This document shows, in pieces, positions 54,018 through 62,300 of a stretch of 64,000 nucleotides of DNA (the first letter of the stretch is position 1; every line of letters begins with the position of its first letter). Position numbers and translations under genes: made by a program. This DNA is from Kiritimatiellia bacterium (GTDB lineage Bacteria; Verrucomicrobiota; Kiritimatiellia; CAIVKH01): NCBI GenBank assembly GCA_023953695.1, contig JAMLJG010000001.1:62001-126000 (forward strand). Reading direction: 5' to 3'. A model generated the notes under the pieces. That model saw nothing but the letters and a program-made list of their open reading frames with translations. It ran no database searches and was not told the DNA's origin.

Positions 54018-54413
54018 ATGCGCCCACAACGCTTGACGCGAATCAATCAATTGCTTCGCCAGGAGGTGGCAGAGCAGATTTTTCGCCTCGTGAACGACCC
54101 CGATTTCGATGCGGCCGCCGTCACCGTCACGCGCGTGATCACAAGCGCCGACCTTCGGCACGCGCGCGTGCTTGTTTCTGTGCGCGGAACACCGGACGAG
54201 CAGAAAATCGCGCTCGATTTAATCCGCCAGCAGCGCGTGGAGTTGCAGCAGATCATCAACCGCAAGATTCGGATGAAATATACGCCGCAGCTCATCATCG
54301 AGCTTGACCAATCTATTGCACAAGGCGACCAGGTGCTCTCGCTCATTGCGGAAATGGAAGCGGAGCATCCCGAATGGACGGAATCGGAGCCGCCCAAATC
54401 CACTGGCGAATGA
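54018..54413 (+). CDS. rbfA: Ribosome-binding factor A
   Basis: This 131-residue small KH-type protein matures the 30S subunit and the 5' end of 16S rRNA. The N-terminus RPQRLTRINQLLRQEVAEQI and the core VTVTRVITSADLRHARVLVSV (about 35-55) are typical, as is the helical RMKYTPQLIIELDQSIAQGD region. AGGAGGAA precedes the ATG at 54018. The stop overlaps truB (ATGA). Confidence 0.95.
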   Translation: MRPQRLTRINQLLRQEVAEQIFRLVNDPDFDAAAVTVTRVITSADLRHARVLVSVRGTPDEQKIALDLIRQQRVELQQIINRKIRMKYTPQLIIELDQSIAQGDQVLSLIAEMEAEHPEWTESEPPKSTGE

Positions 54414-55159
54414 GGCCGCAACGCTATAGACGTCCGCCGCCGCGCGCGGTGGATGAATTGGATGGGCTGCTGCTCGTGGATAAACCCGCTGGGCCGACGT
54501 CGCACGACATTGTGGATGCCGTTCGCCGGATATTCAATTTGCCCAAAGTGGGGCATGGCGGAACGCTCGATCCCGGCGCCACCGGCCTCTTGATTTTGCT
54601 CTTGGGCCGCGCCACAAAACTTTCGCAAGCCGTCATGAGTACCGATAAGGTGTACGAAGGCTCGCTGGTGCTCGGCGTGACCACGGACACGCACGATGCC
54701 GAGGGGGCCGTTCTGGAGCGCCGCGAATCCGCAGCGGTAACGCGCGAGCAGTTGGCGGCTGAGTTTCGAAAATGGGTGGGGGATGTGGAGCAAATTCCGC
54801 CCATGGTGTCGGCGATCAAGAAGGACGGCGTTGCGCTGTATAGAATGGCGCGGCACGGGCAGGAAGTGCCGCGCGAGCCGCGCCTCTTGCATATTTTTGA
54901 CTTTGTCCTGTTGAATTTTGCGGCGCCCCTGGCGCAATTTCGGGTTGTTTGCTCAAAAGGCACATACGTTCGAACCCTGTGCCACGACGTGGGCGAGGGG
55001 TTGGGTTGTGGCGCGTGTATGAACACACTCCACCGCGTACGCTCGGGGAAGTGGGATGTGAAAGATGCGGTTCGATTTGAGGACCTCGTCGAATTGGATC
55101 GAGCGGGCCTCGCGGCGCGGGTCCTTCCCTTGACTTCCGTCAATCTTCGTGTCCCTTGA
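54410..55159 (+). CDS. truB: tRNA pseudouridine-55 synthase
   Basis: This 249-residue enzyme converts U55 in the T-loop of tRNAs to pseudouridine. The catalytic motif GGTLDPGATGLL holds the nucleophile Asp54, preceded by LLVDKPAGPTSHDIV, and the KVYEGSLVLGVTTDTHD and CSKGTYVRTLCHDVG motifs follow. Length is on the short side, so the C-terminal PUA domain is reduced or absent. I use the ATG overlapping the rbfA stop; a longer Met start at 54374 is less likely. Confidence 0.95.
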   Translation: MRPQRYRRPPPRAVDELDGLLLVDKPAGPTSHDIVDAVRRIFNLPKVGHGGTLDPGATGLLILLLGRATKLSQAVMSTDKVYEGSLVLGVTTDTHDAEGAVLERRESAAVTREQLAAEFRKWVGDVEQIPPMVSAIKKDGVALYRMARHGQEVPREPRLLHIFDFVLLNFAAPLAQFRVVCSKGTYVRTLCHDVGEGLGCGACMNTLHRVRSGKWDVKDAVRFEDLVELDRAGLAARVLPLTSVNLRVP

Positions 55160-55170
55160 TTGGAAGAACC

Positions 55171-56097
55171 ATGCGAACCATAACACGCTTGGAAGAGTTG
55201 AGCGGGGAGACAAAGCCGATTGTGTTTGCCGCAGGCGCGTTCGACGGGATTCACCGAGGGCACCAGACCGTGCTGGCGCGCGCCCGAGATGTGGCCGAAT
55301 CAATGGGGGGCCAAGTGTGGGTGCTCACATTTGAGCCGCATCCGCTGAAAGTCCTTGCCCCGGAGAAGGCGCCCGCGCTCCTCACTTCTACGCCGCACCG
55401 CCTTCAACTGCTGCGAATGCAAAAGGTTGACGGAGTTGCCCTGCTTCCGTTCACCCGCACGTTTGCTTCCCAGGAGCCCGAGGGGTTCATTGAGCATATC
55501 CATGCGACGGTGCCTGCGCTTCGCGCGTTTGTAGTGGGATCCAACTGGACATTCGGTCGCGCGGCGCGAGGCGAAGTGGCGCTTTTGCAGAAATTGGGCG
55601 CGCAGCTCGGATTTGAGGTTCACGCCATGCCGGGTGTGAAGTGGGAGGGTGCGCTCATTTCCAGCACGCGCATCCGCCGCGCTGTGGTCAATGGCGAGCT
55701 CGACGCGGCGGAGGCGATGCTTGGCCGCCCCTTCAGCATCTATGGCACGGTCGTGCACGGGACAAAGCTCGGCCGAAAACTCGGCTTTCCCACGGCTAAC
55801 ATTGATCCGCACAACGAGGTGCGTCCCCCGCCGGGCATTTATGCGAGCCTCGCGCTGGTGGATGATCGCGAATATATTGCAGCGGCTTTCTTGACCGCGA
55901 CGCCCGATCCTCGAAAAGGACCGCTGGACGTGGTGGAAGTTCACCTGCTCGATGCCGATCTCGATTTGTATGATCAGGATGTGAACCTGCGCTTCATTCG
56001 TAAAATTCGGGATGAAGAGAAGTTTGAAGACCTTGATTCGCTCAAGCGCCACATCGCGGCGGATGTCGCCGCGATTCGGCAGCTTCTCGCCCCCTGA
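55171..56097 (+). CDS. ribF: Bifunctional riboflavin kinase/FAD synthetase
   Basis: This 308-residue enzyme phosphorylates riboflavin to FMN and adenylates FMN to FAD. The N-terminal adenylyltransferase domain has GAFDGIHRGHQ (residues 22-32, HxGH-like) and EPHPLKVLAPE; SSTRIRRAVVNGE ends it. The C-terminal kinase domain has GTVVHGTKLGRKLGFPTANI and PPPGIYASL. The ATG at 55171 follows GGAAG in the 11 bases after truB. It is the last gene of the nusA operon, facing pnp. Confidence 0.96.
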   Translation: MRTITRLEELSGETKPIVFAAGAFDGIHRGHQTVLARARDVAESMGGQVWVLTFEPHPLKVLAPEKAPALLTSTPHRLQLLRMQKVDGVALLPFTRTFASQEPEGFIEHIHATVPALRAFVVGSNWTFGRAARGEVALLQKLGAQLGFEVHAMPGVKWEGALISSTRIRRAVVNGELDAAEAMLGRPFSIYGTVVHGTKLGRKLGFPTANIDPHNEVRPPPGIYASLALVDDREYIAAAFLTATPDPRKGPLDVVEVHLLDADLDLYDQDVNLRFIRKIRDEEKFEDLDSLKRHIAADVAAIRQLLAP

Positions 56098-56129
56098 GTG
56101 CGATTCGGTGTCGGGCCTGCCTGCAGAGA

Positions 56130-56163
56130 CAAAAAACGCGCACCGAGCGGCGCGCGTTCTTTG
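56130..56163. terminator. Bidirectional terminator between ribF and pnp
   Basis: Arms AACGCGC (56135-56141) and GCGCGTT (56152-56158) pair around a 10-base loop. A-rich sequence lies on the left and TTCTTT on the right, so transcripts from either side end in U-rich tracts. Confidence 0.75.
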
Positions 56164-56187
56164 CATACAGCGTTGGGCTGTAAAAGG

Positions 56188-58305
56188 TTAGGCGTCGGCT
56201 TGGTCGCCGCCCTGTCGGTCGAGTTCTTCGAGGGCCTGGCGACGGCTGAGGCGAACCTTGCCGTTTTCCTGCACTTCGATGCACTTGACCCACATCAGGT
56301 CGCCGACTTTGCAAATGTCTTCGACGCTGCGGATGCGGCGATCCGCCATTTCGCTGATGTGAACCAGGCCTTCTTTGCCGGGGAGGATTTCGACGAAAGC
56401 GCCGAATTCTTTGATACCCGTGACGCGGCCGTGATAGAGCTTGCCCTCTTCCGCGTCGGCGCCGATGAGATTGACCTCGCGAACAGCGGCATCCATCGCG
56501 TCCTTGTTGACGGCGAAGATTTTGACGGTGCCATCGTCCTCGATGTCAATTTGCGCTCCGGTGGAGTCGGTGATGCGGCGGATGTTCTTTCCGCCGGGTC
56601 CGATGAGCGCGCCGATCTTTTCGGGATTGATGCGAACAACCGTGATGCGCGGTGCGTAGGGCGAAAGCTCTGCGCGCGGTTCTGCAATGACGCCCGCCAT
56701 GTGAGCGAGAATCTTGCCGCGCGCATCTTTGGCCAGCGAGAACGCCTTTTCGACGCTGCTCCACGCGAGGCCACGAATCTTGAGGTCCACCTGGAAGCCG
56801 GTGATGCCATCGCGGGTTCCGGACACCTTGAAGTCCATGTCGCCGCAATGGTCTTCGGCGCCGAGAATATCGGTGACGAGTTCCGCTTGCCCGTTATCGC
56901 CGGTGAATAGGCCGATCGAGATGCCCGCAACCGGCTTGGTGATCGGAACGCCAGCATCCATCAGTGCGAGGGTGCCGACGCAGACCGAAGCCATGGAACT
57001 GGAGCCGTTTGAGCCCATGATTTCCGAGACGATGCGGATTGCGTAGGGGTAATCTTTCGGAACCACAGGGAGCAGAGAGCGCTCCGCGAGGTTGCCGTGC
57101 CCAATTTCGCGGCGGCCCGTGGAGCCGAGGCGGCCGACTTCGCCGACGGAATAGGGCGGGAAGTTGTAGTGGAGGATGAACTTCTTCTCGGTGGGGCCAC
57201 CGCCGACGCCGTCGAGATCCTGGGCATCATCACTGGTGCCGAGAGTGACGGCGGCCAGCGCCTGGGTTTCTCCGCGGTTGAAGACGGCTGAGCCGTGCGC
57301 GCGCGGGAGAAGCCCGACTTGCGCTGCTAGCGGGCGAATTTCATCGAACGCGCGTCCGCCGATACGGACTTTGTCTTCGAGGACCAGCTTGCGCGTGACT
57401 TCGATCTCGAGGGCATCGAAAATCTGGAAGATTTCTTCCTTGGTGGTTTCAGGTCGGCGCTCAGGCAGTTTGGCGGCGAGCTTCTCTTTGGCTGCGGCCA
57501 CTTTGTCCTGGCGCTCGAGTTTTCCGTTGATGCGGAGGGCGTCCTTCAGGTCGCCGCCGGCGATTTCGCGCGCCAACTGGAGGAGCGCAGCGTCCGCTGG
57601 AGTATCGGCCACTTGTTTGGGCGGCAATCCGAGCAATTCACGCAACTTGAGCTGGGCGTCACAGAGGGGCGCCATGGCCTCGTGTGCGAACTTCATGGCG
57701 GCGACCATATCGGCCTCGCTGATTTCATTCGCGTTGCCTTCGATCATGATCGGGAGGTCGCGCGAGCCCGCGTAGACGAGGTTGAGATCGCTGCTCTCCA
57801 TTTCTTGAAACGTCGGGTTGTACTTGAATTGGCCATTGATTCGGCCTACGCGAACGGCGGCGATGGGGCCAAAAAACGGGATATCCGAGATGGTCAGCGC
57901 CGCGCTGGAGGCGAGGATGCTGAGGATGTCGGATTCGTTCTCTCCGTCGGCGCTTTGGAGCGTGTTGTTGATTTGCACGTCGCAGCGGTAGCCATCGGGG
58001 AAGAAGGGGCGGAGGGGACGATCCGTCACGCGGGCGGTGAGGATTTCGCGTTCAGAGGGCTTCGCTTCGCGCTTGAAGTAGCCGCCGGGAAACTTGCCGG
58101 CCGCGTAGTACTTCTCGCGATATTCCACTTGGAGTGGGAAGAAGTCCACGCCTTCGCGTGGGGTTTTGGTGGCCGTGATGGCCGAAAAGACGATGGTGTC
58201 GCCGATTCGCGCGGTTACAGCGCCGTTGGCTTGGAGGGCGAGGAGTCCGGTTTCGAACGTGATTGTTTTTCCGCCGAGTTCAACGGCGATTTTTTTGCTG
58301 CTCAT
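56188..58305 (-). CDS. pnp: Polyribonucleotide nucleotidyltransferase (PNPase)
   Basis: This phosphorolytic 3'-5' exoribonuclease of the RNA degradosome has 705 residues. They comprise two RNase PH domains (starting FETGLLALQANGAV and PRAHGSAVFNRGETQALA), the helical linker between them, a KH domain (GALIGPGGKNIRRITDSTGAQIDIEDDG in parts, about 565-595) and a C-terminal S1 domain (LYHGRVTGIKEFGAFVEILPGKEG). AAAGGAA precedes the ATG at 58305. It follows rpsO on the same strand at about 150 bp, the common rpsO-pnp pairing, here converging on ribF. Confidence 0.97.
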   Translation of the reverse strand: MSSKKIAVELGGKTITFETGLLALQANGAVTARIGDTIVFSAITATKTPREGVDFFPLQVEYREKYYAAGKFPGGYFKREAKPSEREILTARVTDRPLRPFFPDGYRCDVQINNTLQSADGENESDILSILASSAALTISDIPFFGPIAAVRVGRINGQFKYNPTFQEMESSDLNLVYAGSRDLPIMIEGNANEISEADMVAAMKFAHEAMAPLCDAQLKLRELLGLPPKQVADTPADAALLQLAREIAGGDLKDALRINGKLERQDKVAAAKEKLAAKLPERRPETTKEEIFQIFDALEIEVTRKLVLEDKVRIGGRAFDEIRPLAAQVGLLPRAHGSAVFNRGETQALAAVTLGTSDDAQDLDGVGGGPTEKKFILHYNFPPYSVGEVGRLGSTGRREIGHGNLAERSLLPVVPKDYPYAIRIVSEIMGSNGSSSMASVCVGTLALMDAGVPITKPVAGISIGLFTGDNGQAELVTDILGAEDHCGDMDFKVSGTRDGITGFQVDLKIRGLAWSSVEKAFSLAKDARGKILAHMAGVIAEPRAELSPYAPRITVVRINPEKIGALIGPGGKNIRRITDSTGAQIDIEDDGTVKIFAVNKDAMDAAVREVNLIGADAEEGKLYHGRVTGIKEFGAFVEILPGKEGLVHISEMADRRIRSVEDICKVGDLMWVKCIEVQENGKVRLSRRQALEELDRQGGDQADA

Positions 58306-58457
58306 GCTTTTTCCTTTGTGCCCCGAATGGTCCTTGCATGGAGAGATGGTGAAGCGTGAGCGGACAGACAGCCCGTTCGCGCGCCGGTCCCCCCTGGGGC
58401 GACCACGCGGATGCGTGTTTGAAAGACAGTCCTTCCCGGAAGATGTCCGGGCGGAGA

Positions 58458-58715
58458 CTAGCGGCGGAGGCCGAGTCGGCCGATCAACTGCTGATAGCGC
58501 GTTGCGTCGCGGCTGTGGAGATAATCGAGCAACCGGCGGCGTTGGCCGACCAAATGGATCAGTCCGCGCCGTGAGCTGTGGTCTTTCACATGCTTTTGCA
58601 GGTGCTCCGTCAGTTCTTTGATACGTTGAGTGAGCAAGGCCACCTGGACTTCGACAGACCCGGTATCCTTGTCGTGGAGCTTGTATTCCTGCTTGATTGC
58701 CGCTTTGTTCTGCAT
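58458..58715 (-). CDS. rpsO: 30S ribosomal protein S15
   Basis: This 85-residue primary 16S rRNA-binding protein has the family pattern [16 protein letters not shown] (about 17-32), [18 protein letters not shown] and [13 protein letters not shown]. Length is close to the standard 88-89 residues. Between it and pnp, a small hairpin (CCCGG/CCGGG, 58435-58451) may reduce read-through or take part in the usual pnp autoregulation; neither is proven. Confidence 0.96.
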   Translation of the reverse strand: MQNKAAIKQEYKLHDKDTGSVEVQVALLTQRIKELTEHLQKHVKDHSSRRGLIHLVGQRRRLLDYLHSRDATRYQQLIGRLGLRR

Positions 58716-59374
58716 AACCCGTTCAAGCCCGAGAGAGGCTTGTCTTTCTTTATTTACCTTTCAGATGTAGGCGGCGGTTATAGGGGGCTGCAATCCGCTT
58801 GGCAAGATGGAAAGCGAAAAAATTGCCAAATCCGGTCTGGCGGGCGCCGACCTCGGCGAAATAGGGCCGTGCTGCGCTCCACACTACCTATTAAAGAATA
58901 AAAAGCGTGGCTGAGGGCGCTGGCACAGGTGAGCGCATTCTTGCGCCCGAGAAACGGGCTATCTTGGGGTTTGCATCGGTACGTTGAGTAGAAGCGCCGG
59001 TTAGTTGCACTAAATGCCGCAAGGAGGCCCGTCCAAGACGCTTTTCTCGAGAAAAGTTTCTAGAAAATTGCCGATTTTCTGGGTGACAAGCCGCGCTGCG
59101 ATGCGAAGCTGACTTAAAATAAGCTGCTTTATGGTGAGTGATCGGACTGAATACGGCGAGGTTGTGGATTTTGCTGGAAATGTTGTTTTGGATGGACTGC
59201 GGCGAACTCGGCTAAAGCGGTTCGATTGGGCTTTTTTCTCAAAAATCACTTAACAAGCGGTTCTCGCTATCGTAGTCTATTGGGTCGGGAGGTCGTGTCT
59301 ATACGGGGGACGCGACCGATCTCTTTAATTTTGGGATCATGATTATGGATGCGTGGGATAATTTGGGTGGGCAC
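58716..59374. promoter_or_regulatory. Long intergenic region before the giant repeat protein
   Basis: I find no gene in this stretch. It contains a perfect 16-bp palindrome CTTTTCTCGAGAAAAG (59041-59056) directly followed by TTTCTAGAAA (59057-59066), both possible regulator sites. A candidate promoter TTAACA-17 bp-TAGTCT is at 59250-59278, about 100 bp before the next gene. The upstream part must also hold the rpsO promoter. Confidence 0.4.
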
Positions 59375-62300
59375 ATGAAGAGGACTTTCTCTCGGAGTCT
59401 GACGTTGTTGCGGCGCGGCGTTTCATCGCCCTCTCGCAAGCGAGTTGCCGCGGTGATGAGCGTTGTGCTGCTCGCCATGCCGTCGTGGGTTTCGGCGCAA
59501 TCTACGGTGTATTTTCGCAACGGCGCAACGTCCGGCTGGTGGTCGTCGGGAGATGGGGATGAGAACCGCTGGTATCGCGCTTCGGATGGGTGGGATGTTC
59601 GGCGCGAGGACCTGGCGGATGGGCAGTGGAGTTCGAGCGGCACGAAGGCGTATGTCATTGTGGTGTTTGACAACGCGAATCAGCCGACGATGACGGTCAA
59701 TGCGCTCGGCGGTGCGCAGCATTCCATTAATAATATTGTATTTTCCAATTCGACCAGTCGCTCGTTTGCCCAGGATGGCGGCGCTTTCCTCAGTATGGGT
59801 GGCGGCAGTGGGAATGCGAAGATCGAGGCGGCGACTGGTGGGACGGGGACCTACACCTTTAACTTGCCCTTGCGTTTGGAGAAAGATACGGAGATCAACC
59901 CTGTTAATGGCACGCTGACCATCAATGGCACCATCACAAACGCTGGGCACAAGATCATTGTCTGGGGCGACAATGGCAAGACTCTCAATTTGAATGGCTT
60001 TATTTCGGGCAGCGGCGGGCTGGATGTGAACCAGCACTCATTCGTCAATATTACCAATAACAATGTTGGCCTCACGGGCGGGATGCAGATCAACAAGGGT
60101 ACTGTTCGCGTCGGCGGCAGCACGAACGCGATTGGAACGGGCTCGATTGCGGTCGGGACGAATGCGACGCTCGAATTGAATCTGAATTCGGTGTGGAGGC
60201 CGACTTCCCTGACGCTTAACGGAACGGGGACAAACAGCAATGGCGCCTTGCGCAAGGAGACCGGGAGCGGCGACATGACGTGGCCGGGCGGCGTCGTGAT
60301 TAACAATACCGCGTCCATTCATTCGGGTGGGGGAACCCTGATACTCAATGGCACGGTGAGTGGATCGTCGGGCTGGAGCAAAATTGGCGCTGGTGCGCTG
60401 ACTCTCAATGGAACGAACAGCTTCAGCGGTGGTCTCACCCATGCCAGCAGTGGTGGCCGCATCAATATCGGCCGATCCAGCGCGCTGGGGTCGGGCGCCT
60501 ATATCATTGGCGGCGCGAGCACGGAGTTTGACAATACCTCGGGTGGCTCGCTTTCCATCGCCAATGCGTTCACGTTGAGCGGTGGCAGTCCGACCTTCGT
60601 CGGATCGAATCCGCTGACAATCAGTGGCGCGGTTTCCCTTTCCGGCGCGAATCGCACGATTACGGTCACGGCCAGCACGCTGACGCTAAGCGGAAACATA
60701 TCCGAATCCGGCTCGCGAAGGCTGGTCAAGGAGGGATCGGGCACGTTGACGCTGAGTGGAAACAACGCTCATAGCGGTGGCACCGAGTTGAATAGCGGCA
60801 CGTTGAATATTGGCCACGCCAACGCATTGGGCAGCGGCACCTTCTACACGGATGGCGGCACGTTCGACAACTCGTCCGGCGGCGCGCTGACGGTTGCAAA
60901 CGCGGTAGAGTTTGATGGGAACCCGACCTTCACGGGCACTTCGCCGCTGACCATTTCCGGCGCGGGCACGCTCGTTGGCGCGGCGACGCGCACGTTGACA
61001 ATTTCCGCTAGCACGTTGACGCTATCGGGTGTTCTTGGTGAAGACTCTGCGGGGCGGAATCTGACCAAACAAGGGTCGGGAACCTTGATTCTTTCGGGGA
61101 ACAATACATACAGCGGCAACACGACCGTCAGTGCGGGCACGCTGCAAATTGGCGCTGGTGGCACCAGTGGATCTGTTGCGGGGAACATTGCGAACAGCGC
61201 AACATTGATCTTCGATCGCTCGAATGATTTGACCTATTCCGGAGTCCTGAGTGGTTCGGGCACGGTGGAGAAGAAGGGCGTTGGCGCGTTGACCCTGAGT
61301 GGCAACAACACCTTTAGCGGCGCTGCGACGATTTCGGCTGGCACGATCAAGCTGGGTCACGCGAGCGCGCTCGGCACCACGGCGGGCAACACGACGGTGG
61401 CCTCCGGCGGCGTGCTGGACCTGAACGGTCAAACGGTCGGCGCGGAACCGGTTGTGCTCAATGGGCATGGCATCAATGGCGGTGGCGCGTTGATCAATAG
61501 TAGTGGCACGGCGAGTCATAGCGGCACTATTTCGCTCAACTCGAATGCGGCGATCGGCGGCGCGAACCAGATGACGTTAAGCGGCGTGATCAGCGGCGCC
61601 AATCAGCTCACAAAGGTGGGGGCTGGAACGACGATTCTTTCGGGCAACAATACATTCACAGGGAATGCGATTGTCAGCAATGGGGCGCTGCGTATTGCGC
61701 ATGCGAACGCGCTCGGCACGGGTGCGGGTACCACGCGAATTGATAGCGGCGCCGCGTTGGAACTCAGCGGCAATATCAAGCCGAACGAGGCGATAACGGT
61801 GAGCGGAACGGGCGTTTCGGGCGCTGGTGCCATTCGCAACATTTCTGACAACAACACTCTTATGGGAACCGTGGCGCTGGCGGCGAATACGACCGTGGCG
61901 GTGGATAGCGGGATGCTCGGATTCAGCAATGTGGTGTCGGGCGCGTATGCGTTGACGAAAATTGGTTCCGGCGCCCTCACGTTGGACAATCAGGCGCACA
62001 CTTTCAGTGGCGGTCTTAACATTAATGAGGGTGTGACCTATTCGCAGGGCAATGCCAGCTCGCTGGGTTCTGGCACGGTGACGATCGGCGCGGCATCGGG
62101 CAGCGCAAATGCTCATTTGGAGTTCTCGGGCGCTGCGCGTACGCATGCGAATGACATCGTTATCGCCTCGGGTAGTTCGGGTGTGGCCACCATTACAAAC
62201 GCGGGAAATGTTTCCATTACCCTTAGCGGCGCAATGACGTTGAACAAGGCTGTGGGTGTGAGCGCGATTGGCGGCGGAAGCAGCGTGGTCAATCTCGATG

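Noticed and set aside
55161-55171. Further TTGGAA site near the ribF start
   Set aside because: It is a single half-site (TTGGAA) without its TTCCAA partner and also serves as ribosome binding sequence; not counted as the double palindrome.
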